Source of the DNA: Chlorobium sp.
GTDB lineage: Bacteria; Bacteroidota; Chlorobiia; Chlorobiales; Chlorobiaceae
Assembly: GCA_013203905.1 (NCBI GenBank)
Contig: JABMPC010000007.1
Location: 1 to 36,273 of the forward strand
Direction: 5' to 3'
DNA: 36,273 nt
Shown here: positions 1 through 7,087 of the stretch, piece by piece
How the letters are laid out: every line of letters starts with the position of its first letter
How positions within the stretch are numbered: the stretch's first letter is position 1
Translations under genes and position numbers: made by a program
Notes under the pieces: model-generated
Database searches by the model: none
What the model was told of the DNA's origin: nothing
The model's input: the letters and a program-made list of their open reading frames with translations, nothing else

Positions 1-1
1 C

Positions 2-178
2 GAGCAGGCAGAAAACGAAGGCTGGTATGCAACAGCCGATGCCGCCCTTGTTGAACGCTACTTCCCAAAGAACCCAATCCGCATTTACGAAACAGGATAT
101 CACAACATCAAAATCACCACACCAGAAGACCTTCCCATGGCAGAAGCCATCTACTCAAGCCTCTCCAAAAAGCGATAA
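2..178 (+). CDS. ispD: 2-C-methyl-D-erythritol 4-phosphate cytidylyltransferase (IspD), C-terminal end only
   Basis: The window opens inside a reading frame that stops with TAA at 176-178 and gives 58 residues. The end reads ..GYHNIKITTPEDLPMAEAI.., which matches the conserved C-terminus of IspD (the N-I-K-(I/V)-T-x-x-E-D-L motif). IspD transfers CMP to methylerythritol phosphate in the cytosolic non-mevalonate isoprenoid pathway, which would supply quinone, carotenoid and chlorophyll side chains. The catalytic N-terminal half lies outside the window, so this rests on the C-terminal motif alone. A tRNA gene follows 58 bp downstream on the same strand. Confidence 0.8.
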   Translation, partial: EQAENEGWYATADAALVERYFPKNPIRIYETGYHNIKITTPEDLPMAEAIYSSLSKKR

Positions 179-236
179 AAGAGCCGCTGCTGTTTGTTTA
201 TTTTTATGGCTGTCGTATATTAACAACCCCTGAAAT

Positions 237-313
237 GGTGAGGTAGCTCAGTTGGTTAGAGCACAGGATTCATAACCCTGAGGTCGAGGGTTCAACTCCC
301 TCTCTCACCACCA
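237..313 (+). tRNA. tRNA-Met (CAU), elongator type
   Basis: A full cloverleaf can be folded: acceptor GGTGAGG with TCTCACC, D-arm GCTC/GAGC, anticodon loop TTCATAA (anticodon CAT), T-arm GAGGG/CCCTC around TTCAACT, discriminator A310, and CCA encoded at 311-313. The last anticodon-stem pair is an A.C mismatch. Position 1 pairs normally with 72 and there is no run of three G-C pairs in the anticodon stem, so it is not the initiator. A CAU tRNA could also be tRNA-Ile2 with lysidine; this was not excluded. Its 3' end is repeated imperfectly at 2904-2933. Confidence 0.93.
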
Positions 314-346
314 CTTCCCAGCATCACAACATGCGCTGAAGACAAG

Positions 347-371
347 AAACCCCTGAGAAATCAGGGGTTTT
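347..371 (+). terminator. Rho-independent terminator after tRNA-Met
   Basis: A perfect 10-bp stem AAACCCCTGA / TCAGGGGTTT encloses a GAAA tetraloop and ends in TTTT. It begins 34 bp after the tRNA and should end the ispD/tRNA transcript. Confidence 0.85.
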
Positions 372-905
372 CGCATTTCTGCCATTCACCTTTATCCGGG
401 TACGACTGCTATGAAGCAAGCCGGTAGCTGCGCTTCGAATTCACTCGATCAAAGGGTTCACTCGATCAAAGGGCACATCTCTTTCTTTGTTGCGCACTCC
501 GGATTATTTCGTTGGGTGGTGCTCGAAATCCTTATATGCCAGGTAAAAAGGAGGCTGTCAAGGCCACAATGAACATCAAAAGTTTTTTTTACCACAGTAA
601 TTAATATATATAAAGAGATATTATTACGAGCGCGCGCACTAAATAAGACCTTATCTCATATATATTGTACACATTACGAATTACTGCCTTCGCACACGAC
701 CCTGTGCAGAACATCAGTTCCTTAATTCAGTTTCTGCCGAGAGAGTATCCGGAAATGATGCATCCGCTGGCGTCCCGGATTAAGAGCAATTATGAGCCCC
801 CGCACCTCTAAGCGAAGCTATTGATATTCATTTACTCATAATGCATAGTTGCGCAAAAAAAGAATATCCCGGGCACTTCTCAACCCTCAAACACCCATTG
901 TGTTC
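372..905. other. Long spacer ahead of the peptide maturase gene, with no convincing gene
   Basis: About 530 bases carry no recognisable gene. The spacer holds a perfect 17-bp tandem repeat (440-473), an AT-rich stretch with TATA-like runs at 598-668, and short frames without homology that I can name. These are a 22-codon frame at 536-604 and an ATG-less open frame at 647-792 whose 48 residues read more like protein than random sequence. A promoter for the radical SAM gene must lie here; CATAAT at 837-842 is a possible -10 box, but I see no matching -35. Confidence 0.5.
440..473. repeat. Perfect tandem duplication of a 17-bp unit
   Basis: The unit TTCACTCGATCAAAGGG occurs at 440-456 and again, immediately abutting, at 457-473 with no mismatch. 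It lies in the spacer between tRNA-Met and the maturase gene. It may be a slippage duplication, a recombination scar or a paired protein-binding site; nothing in the sequence decides between these. Confidence 0.9.
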
Positions 906-2435
906 ATGAAGCCTCCAGCTCCTGAAAAGACAATAACGAGATCACCAAAAGCAACCACCCCGGCGCCCCCATTCATTCACAAGTTCCGTACAAAACAGCA
1001 TCACTACATCTATGATGTGAACACTAACCGTGTGTTCCAAGTCAACTCGCTGGTCTATGAACTCGCGGATCTACAGGATCTTGACTCGCCCGAAGCGATC
1101 TGCATGCAGTTTCCCGAAATCAGCCCTGATGAAGCAGAACTGGCTCTTGATGAACTCCGCGAGGCGGCAGAAAAAGGATGGCTTTCATCGCATCGACCAG
1201 AGCGGCTTGCTTTCTCACCAGGGAAAAACCTGAAAGAGGAACTGGCTGATGCCCGGTATCAGCAACTGATCCTGAATGTCACTGAAAACTGCAATCTTCG
1301 CTGTGATTATTGCATCTACAGCGGCAGCTATCGCGACCAGAGAACTCATAGTGATCGATCCATGAATTTCGAACTGGCGCAAAAAGCTCTCGACCGATTC
1401 ATGAACAACGCCAGAGATAGAGTCTACATAAGTTTTTACGGGGGAGAACCGCTAAGCCGATTCACCGTCATCAAAAAAATTATCAGGTATACGGAAATGA
1501 CCTTTCCACAAAAGACGGTCAATTGGTCGCTGACGACTAATGCTGTACTGATAAGCAAAGAAATAGCCCATTACCTGATGGAGAAAAAGGTACTCCTGAC
1601 TGTCAGCCTGGACGGCCCGCAGGCTGTCACTGACCGCCATCGCAAGGATACCGAAAACCGGGGCGTATTCGCACGAGTAATGCGTTCGCTGGAGCTGCTC
1701 CGGCAAGCCGACCAAGAAACCTATGACACCACCGTGCAGTTCTCAATCGTCTGCGCACCGCCCTTCAACTTTGCCGAAACAGAACGGTTTTTCAATGAAA
1801 ACGAACTGGTCCGCGGACATCAGTACAGCTTTTCCTACATGAATGCGACAGGCTGTACTCCTGCAATGAAGCCAGCTCAAGAGCAAATTGAACGCCTCAA
1901 CACTGAAGAGTCCAATTCCCGCAGACTTTTTGTGGAAGACCTCAAAAACAGGGCCAGTGAACCCGAATCGCCGGCCAGCTTCGCAAAAAGCCTATATGAA
2001 AAAGATTTCTCGGATTTTTACCATCGCCCCAAAACGCCGCTTGGTAATGAGATGTATCCAAACGGGTGCTGCACTCCCAGTGCTCAACGCCTGTTTGTAA
2101 GCGTTGATGGCAAGTTTCACATCTGCGAAAAAATCGACAATGCCTATCCCATAGGCAACATCGAAACAGGAGTCGACCACCAGTCAGTTGAACGATTTTT
2201 CGATACATACAGTGAACTGAGCCGTGACTGTCTGAACTGCTGGGCCTGCAGGTTGTGTTCCCTCTGTTTTTTCAACTTTATTTCCGGCGGAACATTTTCT
2301 GCCGAACACCGCTCCTCTGAATGCGATTACCTCAAAAAAAGATGGGACCGCCTGCTCCGGGATTATTATACCCTGCTGGAGCAGGACGAGCATGCACTGG
2401 ACCATCTTGCAAAGAAGGACCGATCCATAAAGTAG
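906..2435 (+). CDS. Radical SAM/SPASM peptide maturase (RiPP-modifying enzyme) with N-terminal leader-binding domain
   Basis: This 509-aa protein is laid out like the radical SAM/SPASM maturases of Cys-rich peptides (SCIFF/CteB-like and related sactipeptide or ranthipeptide enzymes). Residues ~24-93 look like a PqqD-like RRE domain that binds a precursor leader (..YIYDVNTNRVFQVNSLVYEL..). The radical SAM core follows, with CNLRCDYC (C129, C133, C136 for the 4Fe-4S cluster) and GGEP at 179-182. The C-terminal SPASM region is rich in cysteines (C388, C389, C407, C442, C445, C448, C451, C454, C473) that would hold auxiliary clusters. The predicted reaction is a radical cross-link from Cys in the small peptide encoded 47 bp downstream. 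ATG 906 is preferred; the frame extends to TTG 849, and neither start has a clear Shine-Dalgarno site. Enzyme class is firm; substrate and product are inference. Confidence 0.9.
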   Translation: MKPPAPEKTITRSPKATTPAPPFIHKFRTKQHHYIYDVNTNRVFQVNSLVYELADLQDLDSPEAICMQFPEISPDEAELALDELREAAEKGWLSSHRPERLAFSPGKNLKEELADARYQQLILNVTENCNLRCDYCIYSGSYRDQRTHSDRSMNFELAQKALDRFMNNARDRVYISFYGGEPLSRFTVIKKIIRYTEMTFPQKTVNWSLTTNAVLISKEIAHYLMEKKVLLTVSLDGPQAVTDRHRKDTENRGVFARVMRSLELLRQADQETYDTTVQFSIVCAPPFNFAETERFFNENELVRGHQYSFSYMNATGCTPAMKPAQEQIERLNTEESNSRRLFVEDLKNRASEPESPASFAKSLYEKDFSDFYHRPKTPLGNEMYPNGCCTPSAQRLFVSVDGKFHICEKIDNAYPIGNIETGVDHQSVERFFDTYSELSRDCLNCWACRLCSLCFFNFISGGTFSAEHRSSECDYLKKRWDRLLRDYYTLLEQDEHALDHLAKKDRSIK

Positions 2436-2470
2436 CTGAAGCAGTATAGTTCCATTAACCATCAAGACAC

Positions 2471-2475
2471 AGGAG
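2471..2475 (+). promoter_or_regulatory. Strong ribosome binding site of the Cys-rich peptide gene
   Basis: AGGAG lies 7 nt before ATG 2483, an optimal Shine-Dalgarno arrangement. The upstream maturase gene has none visible. This fits the usual need for much more precursor than enzyme. Confidence 0.8.
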
Positions 2476-2482
2476 AGAGAAA

Positions 2483-2752
2483 ATGAATGAGATCAATCCC
2501 GAACTCGCCAACGATGCAACCCGTGAAAAGGGATCCGGATGCGGATGCAACCCAAGAGACACCTATGCCGGAGTAAGGAAAGACAACCATGAGCATCCGA
2601 CCTGTGGTTGCAGCTATGTAAGCTCGAGAACTGCTGATGTACAGTCTGGCGGCGGATATCCGGGAGCATGCTCATGCCGTTGCACAGGGGATGGGCACCT
2701 CTCCGCCCCTGCAAATAACAGCAACAGCGCCAAGCACGAGGGATCCCTGTAA
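2483..2752 (+). CDS. Cys-rich small protein, probable RiPP precursor peptide
   Basis: This 89-aa protein has no family I recognise. Residues 1-19 are Cys-free with acidic and Asn/Glu-rich character, as expected of a leader. Residues 20-67 hold all seven cysteines in three CxC clusters: C20-G-C22, C41-G-C43 and C63-S-C65-R-C67. The two spacers are rich in Gly, Ser, Asp, Asn and Tyr. Residues 68-89 form a Cys-free tail rich in Asn, Ser and Ala. It has no signal peptide or membrane segment. It follows the radical SAM/SPASM gene by 47 bp on the same strand, has a strong ribosome binding site, and is followed by a 48-nt hairpin. The precursor role is inferred from context and composition; a metal-binding Cys-rich protein is the main alternative. 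Confidence 0.75.
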   Translation: MNEINPELANDATREKGSGCGCNPRDTYAGVRKDNHEHPTCGCSYVSSRTADVQSGGGYPGACSCRCTGDGHLSAPANNSNSAKHEGSL

Positions 2753-2757
2753 AAAAC

Positions 2758-2805
2758 AGCATTGCAGTTCCAGGGGAAGGCCTCTTCCCCTGGAACTGCA
2801 ATGCT
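2758..2805. terminator. Perfect 22-bp hairpin closing the peptide cassette
   Basis: The arms 2758-2779 and 2784-2805 are exact reverse complements over 22 bp, around the 4-nt loop GCCT. No T-run follows on the plus strand, but six A's just precede the left arm, so the classical T-run exists only for minus-strand transcription. The hairpin starts 6 nt after the peptide stop codon. It may end transcription, protect the mRNA 3' end, or both. Confidence 0.7.
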
Positions 2806-2903
2806 GATACTCAAAAGAACCCTCCCCCTCCCCTCCTGATTCCCTCGCAGTCAAAAAGCGAAAGGTTTTATTAAAAAAAAGTACCATATTCGTTAACAGA
2901 AAG

Positions 2904-2933
2904 CGAGGACTTCAACGCCCTCTCTGACCACCA
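2904..2933 (+). repeat. Imperfect copy of the tRNA-Met 3' end (possible attachment-site remnant)
   Basis: 2911-2933 matches 291-313 of tRNA-Met (T-loop, T-stem, acceptor and CCA) at 21 of 23 positions. With a one-base insertion the match extends back over CGAGG (2904-2908 against 285-289). There is no 5' half, so it cannot fold as a tRNA. It sits 3 nt before tRNA-Gly and 2.6 kb after the intact gene. Either it is the far end of an integration at tRNA-Met or a leftover of a duplicated tRNA. Confidence 0.75.
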
Positions 2934-2936
2934 AAA

Positions 2937-3009
2937 GCGGGTGTAACTCAGTTGGTAGAGTGTTTGCTTCCCAAGCAAAATGTCGCGAGTTCGAATCTCG
3001 TCACCCGCT
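2937..3009 (+). tRNA. tRNA-Gly (CCC)
   Basis: The cloverleaf is clean: acceptor GCGGGTG with CACCCGC (7 of 7 pairs), D-arm ACTC/GAGT, anticodon arm TTTGC/GCAAA around TTCCCAA (anticodon CCC), T-arm GCGAG/CTCGT, discriminator T3009 as expected for glycine. CCA is not encoded, unlike in the tRNA-Met at 237. Confidence 0.95.
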
Positions 3010-3051
3010 CCCGATCCGGCAGACAACCTTTCCCTCTTGACACATCATCCC

Positions 3052-3504
3052 ATGAGCACTTCAACAGTCTTCTTCGGTCCCGTCAGTCCGGAAGAAATCA
3101 ATCTGACCCAGATCCCTCCGGGTCAAATGTCAAGCCATCTCGGCATTGAAATGGTTGAAACCGGCAGCGACTACATGGTCGCCCGCATGCCTGTAGACCA
3201 CCGCACCATTCAGCGCATCGGCATCCTCAACGGAGGGGCATCGCTCGCTCTGGCCGAAACCCTCGGCAGCATTGCTGCCTCATACTGCGTTGACCGTGAT
3301 CTCTATTACATCGTTGGTCAGGAGATCAACGCCAACCACATCCGCCCCGTCAGAACAGGCTTTGTCTACGCAACAGCAACCCCTGTCCACCTCGGCAGAA
3401 CCTCACAAGTATGGGACATCAAAATCCGCAATGAAGAGGGAAAGCTGACATGCGTCAGCCGGTTTACCGTTGCTGTCCTGAAAAAAGAGCATCCGGCAGG
3501 CTAA
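3052..3504 (+). CDS. Hotdog-fold acyl-CoA thioesterase, MenI/YdiI-like
   Basis: This 150-aa protein aligns by eye along its length with E. coli YdiI (MenI). Shared motifs are MPVDxRTxQ, GxLxGGASxxLAE(S/T)xGS around residues 57-73 (catalytic Glu about E69), (V)GxEINANH and the PVHLGRTSQVW stretch. The family hydrolyses thioesters. In menaquinone synthesis MenI releases 1,4-dihydroxy-2-naphthoate from CoA, a step an organism using menaquinone would need. A broader PaaI-type thioesterase role remains possible. The frame runs upstream into tRNA-Gly, so the start is set at ATG 3052, 42 bp past the tRNA. The gene stands alone. Confidence 0.85.
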   Translation: MSTSTVFFGPVSPEEINLTQIPPGQMSSHLGIEMVETGSDYMVARMPVDHRTIQRIGILNGGASLALAETLGSIAASYCVDRDLYYIVGQEINANHIRPVRTGFVYATATPVHLGRTSQVWDIKIRNEEGKLTCVSRFTVAVLKKEHPAG

Positions 3505-3638
3505 CCCCCCTTCCACCCTGCAGCATCTCTCGATTTCAGAAGCCGTATGCCCGTTTTTATCAAAACTTTTTCTAACTTGCATATTCTTCAGTAGCAGGCA
3601 GATTCAGGCCAATTCACATCATTTGTCGTTTTCAGAGT

Positions 3639-5048
3639 ATGCAGACAGCTCCTCCTGACACTCTCACAGTTCCTTCCGACACAACCGCCGTCTCCCCGGA
3701 AGAAATACTCCAGCAGCTGGCCCGCCAGCAGAAAACCAGGAAAAAATGGCTGATAGTGCAGCCCATGAGCACCACCAGCATGATGGTCGACTCGGGTTCG
3801 GTCAGCATGCCGCTGAACCTCATTATGGTGGCCACAGTCGCAGGACATCTTTTTGACATCACATTCATCGATGAACGCATAGGCGACCGCATACCCGACG
3901 ACCTCTCCCCTTTTGATGTTGTAGCTATTACCTCCCGAAGCCTCAACGCCTCAAAAGCCTACGCAATAGGCGACGCAGCTCTTCGTCAGGGCAAAATCGT
4001 CCTGCTTGGCGGCGTTCATCCCACCATGCTCCACAAGGAGGCCGGAGAACACTGTACCAGCGTCATCTATGGTGAAATAGAATCCATCTGGACCGAGCTT
4101 GCCACTGATATTCTGCAGGGCACAATGAAGCCCCTTTACCGCGCCAAAGAGCTCAAGCCCATGGGCGACATGCACCGCCCCGACTTCAGCTACGCACTCA
4201 ACTCACAGCGGTCGAAAAAATACAGCTCCCTTATCCCGATTCTGGCAACAAAAGGGTGCCCGGTGGGATGCAACTTTTGCACCACCCCTACCATTTACGG
4301 AAAGAACTACCGCTACAGGGAGCTCGATCTTGTGCTTGACGAGATGCGGTACCATCAGGAGCGGATCGGCAAAAAGTCAGCCAACTTCTCCTTCATGGAC
4401 GACAACATCAGCTTCAGGCCAAAATACTTCATGACGCTGCTTGAAGAGATGGCAAAACTCGGCGTGCACTGGAACGCAAACATCTCCATGAACTTCCTCG
4501 ACAAGCCTGAAGTTGCCGAACTTGCCGGCCGTTCAGGATGCGACCTCCTCTCAATCGGCTTTGAGACGCTCAACCCCGAAACCATCAAAAGCGTCCACAA
4601 GGGCTCCAACAGGATAGGCAACTACGAAAAGGTTGTCAACAACCTCCACCAGAACGGCATAGCCATCCAAGGGTACTTCATGTTCGGGTTCGACAACGAC
4701 ACCGAAGAGAGCTTCCAGCTCACCTACGACTTCATCATGAAGAACAGGATAGAGTTCCCGGTCTTCTCGCTGGTAACCCCGTTCCCGGGAACCCCATATT
4801 TTGACGAGATGAAACCCCGAATCCGCCACTTTGACTGGGACAAGTATGACACTTACCACTACATGTTCGAGCCAACGGGAATGAGCGGTGAAACGCTCCT
4901 GAAGAACTTCGTCAAGCTCCAGCAGGAGGTCTACAAAGGCAGGGCAATCATGAAACGCATGCAGGGAAAACCCCTCAACTGGGTATGGCTCGCCAACTTC
5001 ATGATGAACCGGTTCACCAACCGCCTCACCCCCGAAATCTACCTGTAA
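3639..5048 (+). CDS. B12-binding radical SAM protein, possibly a bacteriochlorophyll C-8/C-12 methyltransferase (BchQ/BchR type)
   Basis: This 469-aa protein has an N-terminal Rossmann-like cobalamin-binding region (~36-165, with VVAITSRS and VLLGGVHPT), then a radical SAM core. The core has CPVGCNFC (C207, C211, C214), a FMDDN strand at ~250 and an IGFE motif. Its C-terminal ~100 residues end in NRLTPEIYL. Class B radical SAM methylases and the BchE cyclase share this layout. In green sulfur bacteria BchQ and BchR methylate the C-8 and C-12 side chains of antenna bacteriochlorophylls, and this protein has the expected size and sequence style. The exact paralogue cannot be settled without an alignment. 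It is monocistronic and convergent with aspS. Confidence 0.8.
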   Translation: MQTAPPDTLTVPSDTTAVSPEEILQQLARQQKTRKKWLIVQPMSTTSMMVDSGSVSMPLNLIMVATVAGHLFDITFIDERIGDRIPDDLSPFDVVAITSRSLNASKAYAIGDAALRQGKIVLLGGVHPTMLHKEAGEHCTSVIYGEIESIWTELATDILQGTMKPLYRAKELKPMGDMHRPDFSYALNSQRSKKYSSLIPILATKGCPVGCNFCTTPTIYGKNYRYRELDLVLDEMRYHQERIGKKSANFSFMDDNISFRPKYFMTLLEEMAKLGVHWNANISMNFLDKPEVAELAGRSGCDLLSIGFETLNPETIKSVHKGSNRIGNYEKVVNNLHQNGIAIQGYFMFGFDNDTEESFQLTYDFIMKNRIEFPVFSLVTPFPGTPYFDEMKPRIRHFDWDKYDTYHYMFEPTGMSGETLLKNFVKLQQEVYKGRAIMKRMQGKPLNWVWLANFMMNRFTNRLTPEIYL

Positions 5049-5054
5049 AGACAA

Positions 5055-5078
5055 AGGGGGACGGCTAACCGTCCCCCT
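5055..5078. terminator. Bidirectional hairpin between convergent genes
   Basis: A perfect 10-bp GC-rich stem AGGGGGACGG / CCGTCCCCCT around CTAA lies between the stop of the B12 radical SAM gene and the stop of aspS. No long T-run is present on either side. Confidence 0.65.
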
Positions 5079-5115
5079 GATGCTCCTATAGCAGAAAGCC
5101 TTCCGATCGTACAAT

Positions 5116-6924
5116 TCATTCCGCTTCCGGCAGCTCAAGCCTGATGTGCAGTTCGCGCAGCTGTGCCGGCGTAACTTCAGCCGGGGCAGACATCATCAGA
5201 TCCTGCGCCTGCTGGTTCATCGGGAAAGCTATGACTTCACGGATGTTCTGTTCATCACGCAAGATCATGACAAGACGGTCAAGACCCGGAGCAATGCCTC
5301 CATGGGGAGGAGCGCCAAGCTTAAAGGCCTCTATCATATGGCCGAAACGGAGATCGACCTCTTCTTTGCTGTATCCGGCAATTTCAAAGGCGCGGTACAT
5401 AATGTCCGGGCGATGGTTCCGGATAGCTCCGCTGGAGAGCTCAATGCCGTTACAAACAATGTCGTACTGATAGGCAAGCACATTGAGCGGATCAGTGGCC
5501 TCAAGCGCCTCCATCTCTCCCTGCGGCATAGAGAACGGGTTATGCGAGAAGTCAATTTTTCCCGCCTCTTCGTTGTATTCATACATCGGGAAATCAACAA
5601 TCCAGCAGAACGAAAGCTCATCCGCCTCAAGAGGGAACAGCTCTCCGAAATAGGTCCGCATGCCACCCATGATTCGGCAGGCTGCTTCCCACTTCCCTGC
5701 CGCAAAGAACACCACATCTCCGGTTTCCAGAGAGAGCTGCTCCTTCATGCTTGCAATCTCCCCTTCCGACATGAACTTGACGATGGGCCCCTTCAGCCCT
5801 TCCTCACGAAACTGGATATAGGCAAGACCTGCTGAACCAAGCTCTTTGGCACGCTTTTCCGCCTTGTCGTAGAACAGCCGCGACTCGGTGCCGCGCCCCT
5901 TGAGCACAAGAGCCTTGACAGCACAACCCTCTTTGGTATTCGAGGCAAACACCTTGAATCCGGAATTGACAAAGAGCGGCGTCACATCGGCAATTTCAAG
6001 CGGTATGCGAAGATCGGGCTTGTCGGTACCAAACCGGTTCATGACATCGCGATAGCTTATTCTCGGGAAGGGGAACTCTGTAATGCGCTTCTTGGACATG
6101 GAAGTCACCAGATGCTGGAACATCCCCTCTAAAATCTCAAAAAGGTCGTCCTGCTCGATGAATGCCATCTCCATATCAAGCTGGTAGAACTCTCCGGGGC
6201 TCCGGTCGGCCCGGGCGTCCTCGTCACGGAAACAGGGGGCTATCTGGAAGTAACGGGGAAATCCCGCAACCATCAGAAGCTGCTTGAACTGCTGGGGAGC
6301 CTGAGGCAGTGCATAGAATTGTCCGGGATGGAGCCGGCTCGGCACAAGAAAATCGCGCGCGCCTTCTGGCGAACTGGAGGTAAGAATGGGAGTCTGGATT
6401 TCAATAAAGTCGCGCTCTTCAAGATAGCGTCGTATGGCGGAACTGACACGGCTGCGGAAAATGATGTTCTCGTGAATCTTTTCCCGGCGAAGATCAATGA
6501 AGCGGTACTTCAGGCGAAGCTCCTCGGATGTAGGGAGTTCATCGGCCACAGGAAAAGGCAATGGACGGGCATTGCTTTCCACCGCCAGAGCGGCCACAAC
6601 CACCTCTATTGCCCCCGATGCAAGGCGAGGGTTAACTGTTTCTGGCGAACGGAGAACCACCGTGCCCTCTATGGCAATAACCGACTCGGCGTGCAGGTGT
6701 GCGGCCTGTTCGAAAAGCTCCTTCTCTTCCGGCTGGATAACAAGCTGGCAGATTCCGGTATGGTCCCGAAGATCAATAAAGACAAGGCCGCCATGATCCC
6801 TGATCCGGTGAACCCAGCCGGCAAGGCTGACCTTCTCCTGCTGAAGATCCGGGCCAAGAGAGCCACAGTAATGGGTACGAAAACGGTTCTGAAGTGCGGA
6901 GGAGCTGCCTGCGGCGTTGGTCAT
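5116..6924 (-). CDS. aspS: Aspartyl-tRNA synthetase, probably the non-discriminating Asp/Asn form
   Basis: This 602-aa protein is a bacterial-type class IIb synthetase. It has an N-terminal OB-fold anticodon-binding domain ([19 protein letters not shown] near residue 36), class II motif 2 ([10 protein letters not shown]), the large bacterial GAD insertion, and motif 3 (GIAPGLDRL) near the C-terminus. It charges tRNA-Asp with aspartate. The His in RIRDHGG and the stretch [11 protein letters not shown] match the pattern reported for non-discriminating enzymes such as that of Pseudomonas, which also charge tRNA-Asn for later amidation by GatCAB. That part is inference. It starts 163 bp beyond the end of dnaX on the same strand. 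Confidence 0.95.
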   Translation of the reverse strand: MTNAAGSSSALQNRFRTHYCGSLGPDLQQEKVSLAGWVHRIRDHGGLVFIDLRDHTGICQLVIQPEEKELFEQAAHLHAESVIAIEGTVVLRSPETVNPRLASGAIEVVVAALAVESNARPLPFPVADELPTSEELRLKYRFIDLRREKIHENIIFRSRVSSAIRRYLEERDFIEIQTPILTSSSPEGARDFLVPSRLHPGQFYALPQAPQQFKQLLMVAGFPRYFQIAPCFRDEDARADRSPGEFYQLDMEMAFIEQDDLFEILEGMFQHLVTSMSKKRITEFPFPRISYRDVMNRFGTDKPDLRIPLEIADVTPLFVNSGFKVFASNTKEGCAVKALVLKGRGTESRLFYDKAEKRAKELGSAGLAYIQFREEGLKGPIVKFMSEGEIASMKEQLSLETGDVVFFAAGKWEAACRIMGGMRTYFGELFPLEADELSFCWIVDFPMYEYNEEAGKIDFSHNPFSMPQGEMEALEATDPLNVLAYQYDIVCNGIELSSGAIRNHRPDIMYRAFEIAGYSKEEVDLRFGHMIEAFKLGAPPHGGIAPGLDRLVMILRDEQNIREVIAFPMNQQAQDLMMSAPAEVTPAQLRELHIRLELPEAE

Positions 6925-7087
6925 AATATTCTATGCTATCCTTGGGAATTAACGAAGAAAAGGGAAAGAAACTCAAAAGACTGAATATCGGGAATTTCCA
7001 CGACTTATGAAACCGGTGAGCAGGCGGACTATCCTTGACAGGGCCATTATTCGAACAACCCGAAAAGCCGATGCTCAACCACGCGGT

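Noticed and set aside
440-473. Possible CRISPR repeat
   Set aside because: Only two copies that abut directly, with no spacer and no cas genes.
569-604. Tiny frame with an upstream AGGAGG-like sequence
   Set aside because: The purine-rich stretch at 548-554 is too far from ATG 569 for normal initiation and the product is only 11 residues with no pattern.
2493-2801. A 102-codon minus-strand frame over the peptide gene
   Set aside because: It is antisense to the Cys-rich peptide and the hairpin, with no initiation signal. The plus frame has the strong ribosome binding site and the maturase context.
2980-3051. Upstream extension of the thioesterase gene
   Set aside because: The extension begins inside tRNA-Gly; homology to YdiI begins after ATG 3052.
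4551-5138. A 195-codon minus-strand frame
   Set aside because: It is antisense to the end of the B12 radical SAM gene, whose motifs are conserved; no domain or start signal is visible.
5146-5835. A 229-codon plus-strand frame inside aspS
   Set aside because: Shadow frame of the C-terminal half of a certain synthetase gene.
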